Shown here: in pieces, positions 15,325 to 24,586 of the stretch
How positions within the stretch are numbered: the first letter of the stretch is position 1
Layout: every line of letters begins with the position of its first letter
Assembly (NCBI GenBank): GCA_003577105.1
Contig: QEUQ01000006.1
Location: forward strand, 23,284-87,283
Direction: 5' to 3'
From: Acidobacteriota bacterium
GTDB lineage: Bacteria > Actinomycetota > Acidimicrobiia > ATN3
Length of the DNA stretch: 64,000 nucleotides
Translations under genes and position numbers: made by a program
Notes under the pieces: generated by a model
What the model was told of the DNA's origin: nothing
Database searches by the model: none
What the model saw: only the letters and a program-made list of their open reading frames with translations

Positions 15325-16831
15325 TCCCGAAGGCAGACCTGAGCGCGTCAACCAATCCCTCGATCGTGTGAGATTGGGCGACAACCGTGGGCTCGATACC
15401 CAGATCGCGTGCAGTTGCCGCAGTTGCAGGCCCGATGCACGCAACGACACCTGGCACGCACTTGTCGCCCATCAAATCAACGTAGTTGAGTACCGTCGAG
15501 GACGATGCGAACGTGACTGCATCGATCTCGCCGACCTCGATCTGTGCGCGAATTGCAGACGTGTCAGATTCGGCGAAAACCGTCCGGTAGGCGGCCACTT
15601 CTTCGACATCGAAGCCCCGTTCGCGCAGACCGTCAGGGAGTACTCGACGCCCTTCTTCTGCCCTTATCAGAAGGACGACCTCGCCACGGCCGCTCTCTGG
15701 AAGCTCCGCTAGTAGACCCTCTGACGTCGAAACGGAAGCGGTGATGTCTGGGGTAATCCCTGACCGCTCAAGGGCATCGGCGGTGGCGGGTCCAATTGCC
15801 CCGACCTTGACGCCGGCAAATGCCCTTGAATCCATGGCCAAGGCAGCCATGGCTGTTCGGGTTCGCTCGACCCCGTTTGTGCTCGCGAACAAGACCCATG
15901 AGAAGCCGCCGCCCCCAAGGCGCTCCAGCGCATCGGTCAAGGATTCGGGGCTCGACGCCTCCTCGATTGAGATCAATGGAAATGTGACGACATCTGCGCC
16001 GAGGTCTTCTAGTAACACTGCTAGGGCACTCGCTTGCTCGCGCGCCCGAGTCACGAGTACCCGCTTGCCCCAGAGCGGAAGCCTCTCGACCCACGCAATC
16101 TGTTCTCTGAGCGCGGTGACCTCCCCGACTACGACGGCCGCCGGCGCCTTCAACTTGAACCTAGATGCCTCCCGAGGCAGGTTCTCCAGGGTTGCCATCA
16201 CCACACGCTGCTCAGGTCTAGTGCCCCATTCGATTGCAGCAACAGGAGTCTTTGGATCGCGTCCAGCACCCACAAGTGCGCTGCAAATCTCTGGAAGAGA
16301 GCCCACAGACATCATGAGAACTAGAGTTCCACCCAGCCTGCCAAGGCTCTCCCAGTCGACTCCGCTGCTCTCGAAATCCTCGTGCCCGGTAACCAGCGTC
16401 ACAGAAGTTGAGATCCCCCTGTGGGTCACTGGAATCCCGGCATACGCGGGGGCAGCAATTCCCGAGGTGATTCCCGGAATCACTTCAAACGCGACACCGG
16501 CCTCAGCGCACGCCAGGGCTTCTTCTCCGCCACGGCCAAAGACGAACGGATCCCCGCCCTTGAGGCGAGCAACCCTCTTGCCTTCAAGTGCCTTCTGGAC
16601 GATCAGACGGTTGATCTCGTCTTGGCCGAGACCTGGATTGCCCGGCTCCTTCCCCGCGTTGATCAATTCCGCATCGGGATGTGCGTGAGCAAGCAGCTCT
16701 GGTGCAGCTAGCCGGTCGTAGACGATCACATTCGCCTCTCGCAACCTCCGAGCACCCTTCAGGGTGAGCAATTCCGGATCCCCGGGCCCGGCGCCGATCA
16801 GCGAGACGAAGGGCTCAGCCACCGGACTCAC
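15317..16831 (-). CDS. cobA-hemD: Fused uroporphyrinogen-III C-methyltransferase / uroporphyrinogen-III synthase
   Basis: A 504-residue bifunctional protein. Residues about 1-245 are the SAM-dependent methyltransferase that leads to precorrin-2 (SLIGAGPGDPELLTLKGA, GGDPFVFGRGGEEA, TPVAAIEWGT). The rest is HemD, which closes hydroxymethylbilane to uroporphyrinogen III. Such fusions are common in Actinobacteria and in clostridia. It overlaps hemC by 17 bases. With the dehydrogenase at 18975-19601 it provides a siroheme branch. Confidence 0.93.
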   Translation of the reverse strand: MSPVAEPFVSLIGAGPGDPELLTLKGARRLREANVIVYDRLAAPELLAHAHPDAELINAGKEPGNPGLGQDEINRLIVQKALEGKRVARLKGGDPFVFGRGGEEALACAEAGVAFEVIPGITSGIAAPAYAGIPVTHRGISTSVTLVTGHEDFESSGVDWESLGRLGGTLVLMMSVGSLPEICSALVGAGRDPKTPVAAIEWGTRPEQRVVMATLENLPREASRFKLKAPAAVVVGEVTALREQIAWVERLPLWGKRVLVTRAREQASALAVLLEDLGADVVTFPLISIEEASSPESLTDALERLGGGGFSWVLFASTNGVERTRTAMAALAMDSRAFAGVKVGAIGPATADALERSGITPDITASVSTSEGLLAELPESGRGEVVLLIRAEEGRRVLPDGLRERGFDVEEVAAYRTVFAESDTSAIRAQIEVGEIDAVTFASSSTVLNYVDLMGDKCVPGVVACIGPATAATARDLGIEPTVVAQSHTIEGLVDALRSAFGNV

Positions 16832-17717
16832 TCGCCAACTCGGTCAGCAATTGGCCAGCGCCGCGGCCAAGCAGCTCCTCCCCGAGGGCCGTACCGTCAA
16901 CAACGGGATCCTCGATCTCTCGCTTGCCTGCGATTACTTGGTGTCCATCGGGGGAGTGAACTGTCGCATTCAAGACCAGGCGGCCATTGCAGATCGAAGC
17001 GTGGGCTCCAACCGGAGCGGAGCACCCGCCCCCAATCGCATTCACGCAAGCTCGTTCGGCCATGACTGCAGCGCGAGCTCCCGGATTGTCGATCTCTCTG
17101 ACCAAGCCAGAGCACTCGCTGCCTTTCGCGATCTCGACAGCGATTGCGCCTTGGCCCTGAGCGGGGAGCATGATCGACGGATCAATTCGATCGACCAAGA
17201 GTTGTCTGGCCAGGTCGAGTCGGTCGAGCGCCACCGCACCGACGACTACGGCATCACTTGAGTCGAGCGCGCGAAGTCGCGTCTCAATGTTGCCCCTCAA
17301 TCCCTGAAACGTTAGGTCCGGCCTGAACGCCGCGAGCTGAGCCCGCCTGCGCGGACTGCCGGTTGAGACGAGCGCTCCGGGAGCGAGACCATCGAGACTG
17401 CAGCCCACCAGCGCATCGCGCGGGTCGTCGCGAAAGGGAATGGCGGCAATCTCGAACCTTGGATCCAGCGCTGAAGGCATGTCTTTGGCCGAATGCACCG
17501 CCACGTCAGCCCTGCCATCAGCTAGAGCGTCCTCCAGTGCCTTTGTGAAGACACCGGCCGAACCCATAGCGGGCAAGGGCGTAGTGCGATCCGAATCGCC
17601 TTTGGTGGTCACCGGCACGAGCTCAACCTCACCGCCACGGTTCCGGAGCAACGACGCAACAGTCTCCGCTTGAGCAAGTGCAAGCGGGCTGTTACGCGTC
17701 GCTATCCGAACCCGCAT
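16815..17717 (-). CDS. hemC: Hydroxymethylbilane synthase (porphobilinogen deaminase)
   Basis: Polymerises four porphobilinogens to hydroxymethylbilane. It is 300 residues long. The N-terminal VRIATRNSPLALAQAE and the dipyrromethane-cofactor loop with its cysteine (GGGCSAPVGAHA) are diagnostic, and HSAKDMPS carries the catalytic Asp region. It overlaps hemA by 26 bases and cobA-hemD by 17, typical of this tightly packed operon. Confidence 0.95.
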   Translation of the reverse strand: MRVRIATRNSPLALAQAETVASLLRNRGGEVELVPVTTKGDSDRTTPLPAMGSAGVFTKALEDALADGRADVAVHSAKDMPSALDPRFEIAAIPFRDDPRDALVGCSLDGLAPGALVSTGSPRRRAQLAAFRPDLTFQGLRGNIETRLRALDSSDAVVVGAVALDRLDLARQLLVDRIDPSIMLPAQGQGAIAVEIAKGSECSGLVREIDNPGARAAVMAERACVNAIGGGCSAPVGAHASICNGRLVLNATVHSPDGHQVIAGKREIEDPVVDGTALGEELLGRGAGQLLTELASESGG

Positions 17718-18987
17718 CCCACTCGTCGGTCAGGTCGAAAAGCTTGGCCAACGATTCGGCGAGCAGTGCGCCATCGGCCGTTGCTGCGAGCTCGCGCATG
17801 CGCACCGTTGGAGTGTGAAGAAGCTTGTTAACCAGTGAGCGGGTGAGAGAGTCGACCAAGTCGAGATCGTCGTGTTCAAGATCGGCCAGCCTTCCCGAAT
17901 ACCTGGCGATCTCGTCTGCGCGAGTCTCCTCCGCCGCCTTCCTCAGAGCCGCGATCAACCCGCTGTAACGAGCTGCCATCTCATCTTCGAGAAAACGGGT
18001 GACTTCTCCGGCAATGATTTCGCGACCTCTCCGCGCCTCGGTGGCTCTCTTCTTGCGACCTTCATCGGCAAAGCTCCGAAGCCCGTCGATGTCAAGCAGG
18101 GTCACGCCTTCGATGTCCGCGGCAGATGGATCCACGTCGCGGGGAACCGCAATATCGATGATCATCAAGGGGCGATGGCCCCGCTCCTCGGCCATCTTTG
18201 ACACGCGCTCGAAGCTGAGAACCAGATCATCGCTGCGTGTCGAGCAGACCAGGATGTCAGAGCGCGCGACCACTTCGTCTAGATCGGAAAGCTCAGCGGC
18301 TGCAGCTCCCACAACGCCGGCGAGCTCAATTGCCTTGTCAATGCTGCGGTTGACCACCGTCAACGTTGCGGCACCCGCGCCCTTCAATGCCCGCGCTCCG
18401 GCCTGCCCTGCCTCGCCTGCACCTAGGACAACCACATCCCTTCCGGAAAGGCCACCGAATTCTCGCCCGGCCAATGCAACAGCGGCAGACGAAACAGATG
18501 CGGCGTTTTCCGAAATACCGGTCTCGGTTCGAACTCGCTTTCCGACCTCGAGTGCCCGCCTGAAGACTGATGAGAGGGTGCGCTCGATGACGCCTTCCTC
18601 CTGAGCTGCCTTGAAGGCCCTGCGAACCTGACCGATTATCTCGGTCTCGCCAAGGACCATTGAGTCGAGTCCGGCGGTCACGTTGAAGAGGTGCGTGATA
18701 GCGGCGTCGTCGTAATAGGTGTACATCTGCTCAGCAAAGACTGCCGGCTCCAGGTGATGGAACTCGGAGAGGAAATCCCGAATCTCCGCTGCCGCGGGAT
18801 GGAACCTGCTGGCATTTACATAGATCTCAACCCGATTGCAGGTCGAAAGGATCACTGCCTCGCCGACGTGCTCGCACTGGAGGATCCCGGCTAGCGCCTT
18901 GGGGAGGTCCTCGTCACGAAAGGAAAGCTGCTCGAGTACTGATACCTCGGCTACTTGATAGTTGAGGCCCGTGACTATGACAGACAA
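17692..18987 (-). CDS. hemA: Glutamyl-tRNA reductase
   Basis: Catalyses the NADPH-dependent first committed step of the C5 tetrapyrrole route. It is 431 residues long, with the catalytic cysteine in ILSTCNRVEIYV, the conserved GLDSMVLGETEIIGQVR and the NADP motif VLGAGEAGQAGARAL. A dimerisation domain ends the protein. It follows the siroheme dehydrogenase gene with a 13-base overlap and is under the rex promoter. Confidence 0.96.
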   Translation of the reverse strand: MSVIVTGLNYQVAEVSVLEQLSFRDEDLPKALAGILQCEHVGEAVILSTCNRVEIYVNASRFHPAAAEIRDFLSEFHHLEPAVFAEQMYTYYDDAAITHLFNVTAGLDSMVLGETEIIGQVRRAFKAAQEEGVIERTLSSVFRRALEVGKRVRTETGISENAASVSSAAVALAGREFGGLSGRDVVVLGAGEAGQAGARALKGAGAATLTVVNRSIDKAIELAGVVGAAAAELSDLDEVVARSDILVCSTRSDDLVLSFERVSKMAEERGHRPLMIIDIAVPRDVDPSAADIEGVTLLDIDGLRSFADEGRKKRATEARRGREIIAGEVTRFLEDEMAARYSGLIAALRKAAEETRADEIARYSGRLADLEHDDLDLVDSLTRSLVNKLLHTPTVRMRELAATADGALLAESLAKLFDLTDEWDAGSDSDA

Positions 18988-19601
18988 TCTGCAATCCTTC
19001 TTCGTGCAGCTTCAAGATCGCCAGCCCTGATCATCTCGAGTACGTCATTTGACGCGGCAGCTTTCCACTTCTCTTCCATGCCCTCGGTGGAATGACCCCG
19101 CTCGTGCAGGCGATCACGGGCCTCTGACATCAGTTCCGTCAAGACCCCCCACTCCTCACCGATTTCTTCTTCGAGTCGCCCCTTTAGTATCGCAGCCATG
19201 GCGGGGCTTGCGCCCCCTGTCGAGACAGTGACCGTGACGGGACCTCTTCGAATCACTGCAGGGAGTATGAATCTGCAATTCTCCGGATCATCCGCGGAGT
19301 TCACCAACACCCCAGCCGACTCCCCTTGCGAATAGACAAGCTCGTTGATCCCTGGATCATCGGTTGCGGTAACAGCGAGAGTGATTCCGTCGAGATCAGA
19401 CTGCTCGTACCGGCGCTCCACCAACTCGACCGAATCCGACGCCACGAGGTCGCGCATCGCCTCAGAGATCCGCGGGGCCACTACCTTGACCGTTGCACCT
19501 CCCCGAAGGAGCCCGCGGGCCTTGCGAGCTGCCACCGGCCCACCGCCAACCACTAGGCACTTCCGACCGTCGAGCTGAATGTGAAGCGGGTACCACGACA
19601 T
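18975..19601 (-). CDS. Precorrin-2 dehydrogenase (Met8/SirC type)
   Basis: A 208-residue NAD-dependent enzyme that oxidises precorrin-2 to sirohydrochlorin; CysG N-terminal and Met8 homologues may also insert iron. The start MSWYPLHIQLDGRKCLVVGGGPVAARKA contains the NAD-binding loop, and PVTVTVSTGGASPAMAAILK is the family signature. It lies between rex and hemA, as in other Gram-positive hem operons. Whether it has chelatase activity cannot be read from the sequence. Confidence 0.9.
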   Translation of the reverse strand: MSWYPLHIQLDGRKCLVVGGGPVAARKARGLLRGGATVKVVAPRISEAMRDLVASDSVELVERRYEQSDLDGITLAVTATDDPGINELVYSQGESAGVLVNSADDPENCRFILPAVIRRGPVTVTVSTGGASPAMAAILKGRLEEEIGEEWGVLTELMSEARDRLHERGHSTEGMEEKWKAAASNDVLEMIRAGDLEAARRRIADCLS

Positions 19602-20272
19602 CAGGTATGTGAACTGGAGAACTCAGGCGTGCCCGCCTCCCGGCGCTGCTGGTAAAACGAGAGAATTTGAAGCTCAATAGCAAGGTCGACTTTTCGAAGC
19701 GACACACCTTCGGGAACGGAAATGACCACCGGTGCGAAATTGAGGATCGAGCGCACCCCGGCCTCAACCAGCAAGTCTGCGACCCGCTGGGCCTCCGACG
19801 CGGGAACAGCGATGATCCCAATCGCAATCCCGTCTTCCTTGGCGACATCGGCAATGGCATCCATCGGCCTGACGGTCAGACCGGCAAGCATCTCCCCTTG
19901 CTTCGAGGGATCGGAATCAAACAGCCCGACTATTCGAAATCCTCGAGCCGCGAATCCTTTGTAGTTCGCTAGCGCCGAGCCGAGGTTTCCCACGCCCACG
20001 ATCGCCACCGGCCGATCCTCGGTAAGGCCGAGTTCCCGGGAGACCTCGTGAAGCAGGTAGGTGACGTCATAGCCGACTCCACGGGTGCCGTAAGAGCCCA
20101 GAAACGACAGATCCTTGCGTACCTTCGCTGCATTGACACCTGCCATTTCGGCCAGACGCTCTGATGAGATCGTCGCGACTTCGCGGTCGGACAATTCGAG
20201 AAGACTTCGATAGTAAATAGGGAGGCGCGAGACCGTTGCTTCGGGGATTCGGCGTTCGCCGTCCGGCGTCAT
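19601..20272 (-). CDS. rex: Redox-sensing transcriptional repressor Rex
   Basis: A dimeric repressor that leaves DNA when NADH/NAD+ rises. The winged-helix N-terminal domain includes MAGVNAAKVRKDLSFLGSYG and GTRGVGYDV; the NADH-binding Rossmann domain starts VAIVGVGNLGSALANY. Similarity to Streptomyces Rex runs throughout (IPEATVSRLPIYYRSLLEL, ILNFAPVVISVPEGV). I prefer the ATG at 20272, giving 223 residues. It heads the operon rex-siroheme-hemACD..., as in Streptomyces rex-hemACD. Confidence 0.95.
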   Translation of the reverse strand: MTPDGERRIPEATVSRLPIYYRSLLELSDREVATISSERLAEMAGVNAAKVRKDLSFLGSYGTRGVGYDVTYLLHEVSRELGLTEDRPVAIVGVGNLGSALANYKGFAARGFRIVGLFDSDPSKQGEMLAGLTVRPMDAIADVAKEDGIAIGIIAVPASEAQRVADLLVEAGVRSILNFAPVVISVPEGVSLRKVDLAIELQILSFYQQRREAGTPEFSSSHT

Positions 20273-20371
20273 TGACGAGCAACTCCAGTAGATGTCGGGG
20301 ATCCGCACTACGGAACGATCAGACCTCGACGAGATCCGGCCCATGTGGGAGCACACAATGCACAAGTCCAT

Positions 20372-20408
20372 ATGATATGAGCTTGTGACTGAATTCTCAA
20401 AGTCACAA
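20372..20408 (-). promoter_or_regulatory. rex promoter with embedded Rex operator
   Basis: On the minus strand TTGAGA (20400-20395) and TATCAT (20377-20372) are separated by exactly 17 bp. The 18 bases 20383-20400, TTGTGACTGAATTCTCAA, match the Rex operator TTGTGAANNNNTTCACAA at 12 of 14 defined positions and cover the -35 and part of the spacer. A further half-site GTCACAA (20402-20408) makes a longer inverted repeat with TTGTGAC (20383-20389). The placement fits autorepression and could also affect the divergent gene at 20473. This implies a leader of about 95 bases before rex. Confidence 0.65.
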
Positions 20409-20472
20409 TCACTTAATGCAACTCGTATTTTGAGCGTCATGACCGCTGGAAAGCGTGGAGGGAGACTCCCAG

Positions 20473-21309
20473 ATGTCCGTAGCTCTCGGCATCGTCGCGA
20501 CCGCTGTCGCGGCGGTCTTCGCCCTCTCGATGTTCAGGCGATACCGGATTCGAGGCGGGAAGCACCATGCCGCCTGGGGCATATCGATGATCATGTTCGC
20601 GGTGGCGAGTGCCGCGCTCACTGCGGGTCTCGCCTTCGGGTGGAACTCCGAGATCTTCAAGGTCTACTACTTGTTCGGGGCGATTCTCAACGTTCCATAT
20701 CTCGGATTGGGAAACGTCTACCTCCTTTGGGGCGACCGTGCTGGTTATGTCGGGCAGCTCATCCTTGGAGCTTTTCTAGTCGCATCGGTTGTGACAATTC
20801 TGACTGCCCCCGTCACCAATCCGCCCTCGGGCAGCGAGATTCCCTCGGGCAAGGAGGTGTACGCGTCAGAGTCACATCCTGCTCTCCCAGCTGGATGTGA
20901 AGAAGTGCGTCCTCCTGATTGCCTCCCGTTCGTCAAACGAGATCCGGTAGCGGTACTGCCGAGGGTCTTTGCGGTGTTCGGCAACATCTTCGGGACACTC
21001 ATGGTTGTCGGAAGCACGGTTACTTCGGCCATCAGGTTCTTGCGGCGGCGCAAGACCGACCCCTTCGCGGGGCGCCTTGCTCTTGGAAACATCTTGATTG
21101 CGGCAGGGGTGATGATCGTGGCAAGCGGTGGCACCTCTGCCCGCCTTGGGACGACTTCGGTGCTCCCCATGACACTCGCAGCAGGCGTGAGCGTGATCTA
21201 CTCGGGCTTCAGGGTCGCATCGAGGAAGCTCGCCGACGACGCGGAGAGCGGCGACGGAGAATCGATAGAACCGCAGGGCGAATCGGAAGCGCCGGGTGAT
21301 CCCCAATGA
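20473..21309 (+). CDS. Polytopic membrane protein of unknown function, divergent from rex
   Basis: A 278-residue protein with about seven hydrophobic segments: three or four in the first 120 residues, then an exported loop containing two cysteines (GCEEVRPPDC), then three more and an acidic tail. I do not recognise the family. The ATG at 20473 has GGAGGG upstream. It is coupled to the SDR gene by a 4-base overlap (ATGA). Its promoter region contains the Rex operator, so redox control is possible. Confidence 0.7.
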   Translation: MSVALGIVATAVAAVFALSMFRRYRIRGGKHHAAWGISMIMFAVASAALTAGLAFGWNSEIFKVYYLFGAILNVPYLGLGNVYLLWGDRAGYVGQLILGAFLVASVVTILTAPVTNPPSGSEIPSGKEVYASESHPALPAGCEEVRPPDCLPFVKRDPVAVLPRVFAVFGNIFGTLMVVGSTVTSAIRFLRRRKTDPFAGRLALGNILIAAGVMIVASGGTSARLGTTSVLPMTLAAGVSVIYSGFRVASRKLADDAESGDGESIEPQGESEAPGDPQ

Positions 21310-22037
21310 AACCGTACGCAATCGTCACAGGTGGAGCCGGCGGAATCGGCAAAGCAATATCCGGCCGGCTGGTGGATGACGGATTCGACGTTCTCATCGC
21401 CGATTTGGCTAGGGAAGCGGCAGAAGCAGTTGCGACAGAGCTAGGCGAGGGATGCGCGGCGATCGAAATTGACGTTTCCTCGCCAATCTCAATAGCGCGC
21501 GCGTTTGAGGAAGTGATTGGCGAACGTTCGGCCCCAGCGGTTCTCGTAAACAATGCGGGGTGGGACTTGACCATGCCGTTTGTAGAAAGCGACCTCGAAT
21601 TCCGCCAGAAAGTGCTGGCCGTGAATCTTTCTGGTGCCATCGAATGCTCCTGGCATGCGAGCAGAGCAATGCTCGAAGCAGAAAGCGGCACGATCATCAA
21701 CGTCGCGAGTGATGCAGGAAGAGTGGGTTCCACTGGCGAGGTGGTGTACTCGGGTGCCAAGGGAGGAGTGATTGCCTTCACAAAGGCGCTAGCTCGTGAG
21801 GTCGCCCCCGCAGTCAGGGTCAACTGTGTTTGCCCCGGCCCGACCGACACCCCCCTGTTGGGGGCGATCGCCGAGGAAAACCCCGCTTTGGTCCGTGCTC
21901 TCGAGCGGGCGATTCCGCTCAGGAGAATTGGCGCCCCCGCCGATGTTGCCGGCGTCGTCTCATTCCTCTGCTCTGACGACGCCGCCTATATGACAGGGCA
22001 GACGATCTCGGTGAGCGGTGGCCTGACGATGGCCTGA
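21306..22037 (+). CDS. Short-chain dehydrogenase/reductase (FabG-like)
   Basis: A 243-residue NAD(P)-dependent SDR. It has the TGGAGGIGKAI nucleotide motif, NNAG in LVNNAGWDLTMP, the catalytic Ser...Tyr-x3-Lys as YSGAKGGVIAF and a C-terminal SFLCSDDAAYMTGQTISVSGG. This subgroup includes 3-oxoacyl-ACP reductases and ring-hydroxyacyl-CoA dehydrogenases; the substrate cannot be set here. It overlaps the preceding membrane protein gene by 4 bases and converges on an acyl-CoA ligase. Confidence 0.88.
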   Translation: MKPYAIVTGGAGGIGKAISGRLVDDGFDVLIADLAREAAEAVATELGEGCAAIEIDVSSPISIARAFEEVIGERSAPAVLVNNAGWDLTMPFVESDLEFRQKVLAVNLSGAIECSWHASRAMLEAESGTIINVASDAGRVGSTGEVVYSGAKGGVIAFTKALAREVAPAVRVNCVCPGPTDTPLLGAIAEENPALVRALERAIPLRRIGAPADVAGVVSFLCSDDAAYMTGQTISVSGGLTMA

Positions 22038-22053
22038 GGCGGTCAGCTCTCGC

Positions 22054-23505
22054 TCAGCCGGAGCGCAACTCGCCTCTGCGAATCTTGCCGATGAATGTGT
22101 GCGGGAGCTGATCCACAAAATTGATCTCGACGGGGACCTTGTATCGAGAGATCCGGCCCGTGCAGAACTCCCGGATCACCTCTGAATCTCTCACGACGCC
22201 TGTCGAGACCACGTACGCAACGACTTCTTCCCCCGTCCGCGTACTCGGGCGGCCGACGACCGCCGCTTCGCGAATCTCCGAGTGCGCAAGAAGTACCTCC
22301 TCTACCTCGGCAGGAAAGACGTTGAAGCCCGAAACGATGATGATGTCTCTTGAACGATCGACCAAGTAGAGCCGACCCTCTTCGTCAGCAACTGCCACAT
22401 CACCAGTCTTCAGCCACCCGTTAACCAGCGTCTCAGAGGTTGCCTCGTCATCATTCCAATAACCGGCGAATAGGTTCGGTCCGCGCACCCAAACCTCGCC
22501 GGGGTCACCAAGCAGTGCTATCGAACCGTCACTTGAACGTAACTCGACTTCCACTCCGGGAAGTGGCCGGCCCACGCTTCCCGGGGTCGGTTCTGGATCC
22601 ATGCGTGTAGTTGACACGACCGGAGATGCCTCGGTCAGCCCATATCCTTCCCAGAGCGGCTTGCCGAAATGCTCGCCGAATCCCTCATAGGTCTCGATGT
22701 CGAGTGGCGCCGCTCCGCTCACAGCGACTCTCACGGATTTCAGCACCTTCTGCGGCGGCTCGAGCGATAGCCAGCCGGCAAAGACCTGGGGCGTGCCCAG
22801 CACTACGCTCACCTTGAATCGCTCGATTGCCTCCAGCCAGGCAGCTCCGCCATGAGCGTACGGAAAGGCCAGAGTCGTACCTGTGTAGAGGCTATAGCCG
22901 GCTACCACGTTGAGACCGAAGATGTGGAAGAAGGGGAGCATGGCAAAGCCGACATCGTCTGGCTCGGCCTTCATGCCCGGATGCGCATCGAGCTGATCGA
23001 GGTTTGCGCGCAAGCTCCCGTGCGTCAGCACGGCCGCCCTCGCCTCACCAGTGGTCCCAGAGGTCATGAGCATTGCCGCAGGATCGTCATCATCGACATC
23101 GAGTGTTTCGGGCCCGGGGTCGGATTCGACCAATTGGGCCGGATCGAAAATCTCTGCACCTACCCCGCGAGCGGCCTCAGCTGCTGAGCCATCCGCCACT
23201 GCGATTCCCGTCTCGGTGCTGACCAGCCCCCGTGCAAGCTCCGCGCCAGGCGACAGCACGTTTAGCGGAACGGCCACCGCGCCGAGGCCCAGAGCTGCGA
23301 CATAGGTCTCTACGAAGGCTGGTCCTGAAGTCAGAATTGCCACCCTGTCGCCGTGCCTGACCCCAGCTCGCGAAAGCCCGCCTCGTATTCGAAGAACGCG
23401 CTCGGCCAGCTCGCCGTTTGTGGTAGCACCATCGGAGGTGAGAAATGCGGTTCTACCGGGATTCGTTGCCGCAGCGCGGAGCAGCCGAGCCGCCAAGTTC
23501 GCCAC
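22054..23505 (-). CDS. AMP-forming acyl-CoA ligase
   Basis: A 483-residue member of the ANL superfamily that activates a carboxylic acid to its acyl-CoA through an acyl-adenylate. The P-loop is MLMTSGTTGEARAAVLTH; YGLTEASPVVSTT and GWLKTGDVAVADEEG are the adenylate motifs, and the catalytic Lys is in the C-terminal IGKIRRGELR. The GTG start has GAGGGA upstream. The chain-length preference is unknown, though most close family members take fatty acids. Confidence 0.88.
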   Translation of the reverse strand: MANLAARLLRAAATNPGRTAFLTSDGATTNGELAERVLRIRGGLSRAGVRHGDRVAILTSGPAFVETYVAALGLGAVAVPLNVLSPGAELARGLVSTETGIAVADGSAAEAARGVGAEIFDPAQLVESDPGPETLDVDDDDPAAMLMTSGTTGEARAAVLTHGSLRANLDQLDAHPGMKAEPDDVGFAMLPFFHIFGLNVVAGYSLYTGTTLAFPYAHGGAAWLEAIERFKVSVVLGTPQVFAGWLSLEPPQKVLKSVRVAVSGAAPLDIETYEGFGEHFGKPLWEGYGLTEASPVVSTTRMDPEPTPGSVGRPLPGVEVELRSSDGSIALLGDPGEVWVRGPNLFAGYWNDDEATSETLVNGWLKTGDVAVADEEGRLYLVDRSRDIIIVSGFNVFPAEVEEVLLAHSEIREAAVVGRPSTRTGEEVVAYVVSTGVVRDSEVIREFCTGRISRYKVPVEINFVDQLPHTFIGKIRRGELRSG

Positions 23506-23626
23506 TTGTCACTTTCCCTCTTGCCGCGTGAAGACGCATCAATCTACCCGAGCCCGAGCGGTCTTCCGCCAACATCGCTGGACTACCATGGCAGACGATA
23601 AGCAGACACTTGGAGGTAGTGCACCA

Positions 23627-24586
23627 ATGCGAATGGGCCGGAGACTCTCAGCGATGGCTTTGGGATTGCTCATGGCAACAAGCTTCGTCATCTCAACGGC
23701 TTCCTGCACCAAGAACTCAACCCCCGACGAGAAGACGGTCACCCCGTCTCCTATACCCAGCACTCAGACCGGACCTGGGCTGATTGGCCCCATGAAGCGA
23801 GTCAAAGTCGGCGAGGTCGACTATGCCTACCACGCCTTTGGCAGTGGCAAACCTCTAGTAATGATCATGGGGTTCTCGGGCACGATGTCGATTTGGGATA
23901 CGCGCCTGTTGGCAAACCTCGCCTTGGATCATCAGGTCACAATCTTCGACAACCGCGGAATCGGTTTCAGCACGGACACCGCAACAGGACCCCTCACGAT
24001 GGAGTCAATGGCCGACTCTACTGTTGCCTTGATCGAGGCCCTCGGCCTTTCAAGACCCGATATCGTCGGCTGGTCTATGGGGGGCGAGATAGCTCTGACA
24101 ATTGCCACCAGGCAGGGGCACAAGGTGGACAAGGTAGTTGCCATTTCTGCCGACCCTGGATCGGCCAACGCTATCTATGCAAGTGAGGATATCGACCGAG
24201 AGCTGAGCGACCCCAACACAACATTTGACCAGCTCATGCATCTACTGTTTCCTGAGGACGCTAAGGAGGCAGAGAAGCAGTACCTCGATTCGCTAAAGGG
24301 AATTCAGCAGCCTCCGCCCAATCCGCAAGGGATCGCACGCCAAGCCGCTGCCGAAGACGCGTACTCGACGAGCAACTCCAACTGGGACAAGCTCGGATCG
24401 ATCAAGAACCCGGTTTTGCTAATGACAGGCAACAAGGATCTAGTAGTACCGGCCGAGAACTCAGCCGTCATGGCTGGGAAGATTCCGGGGGCTTGGCTCG
24501 CGCAGTTCCCGGGAACGGGGCATGGCCTCCCCGCTCAGGAACCTGATCGCGTCGCCGCTGTGATCAAGAACTTCTTAGCCATCTAG
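23627..24586 (+). CDS. Alpha/beta-hydrolase lipoprotein
   Basis: A 319-residue exported hydrolase. The ATG at 23627 has GGAGG ten bases upstream, followed by a signal peptide with lipobox STASC. The catalytic set is the nucleophile Ser in GWSMGGEIAL, the Asp in GNKDLVVPAEN and the His in GTGHGLPAQ. The fold is that of proline iminopeptidases and haloalkane dehalogenases; the substrate is unknown. Its 3' end overlaps the convergent mrpG by 12 bases. Confidence 0.85.
   Translation: MRMGRRLSAMALGLLMATSFVISTASCTKNSTPDEKTVTPSPIPSTQTGPGLIGPMKRVKVGEVDYAYHAFGSGKPLVMIMGFSGTMSIWDTRLLANLALDHQVTIFDNRGIGFSTDTATGPLTMESMADSTVALIEALGLSRPDIVGWSMGGEIALTIATRQGHKVDKVVAISADPGSANAIYASEDIDRELSDPNTTFDQLMHLLFPEDAKEAEKQYLDSLKGIQQPPPNPQGIARQAAAEDAYSTSNSNWDKLGSIKNPVLLMTGNKDLVVPAENSAVMAGKIPGAWLAQFPGTGHGLPAQEPDRVAAVIKNFLAI

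Noticed and set aside
15741..16688. Long open frame antisense to cobA-hemD (315 codons)
   Set aside because: Ser/Arg/Pro-rich composition typical of the reverse of a GC-rich gene; the cobA-hemD frame is unambiguous.
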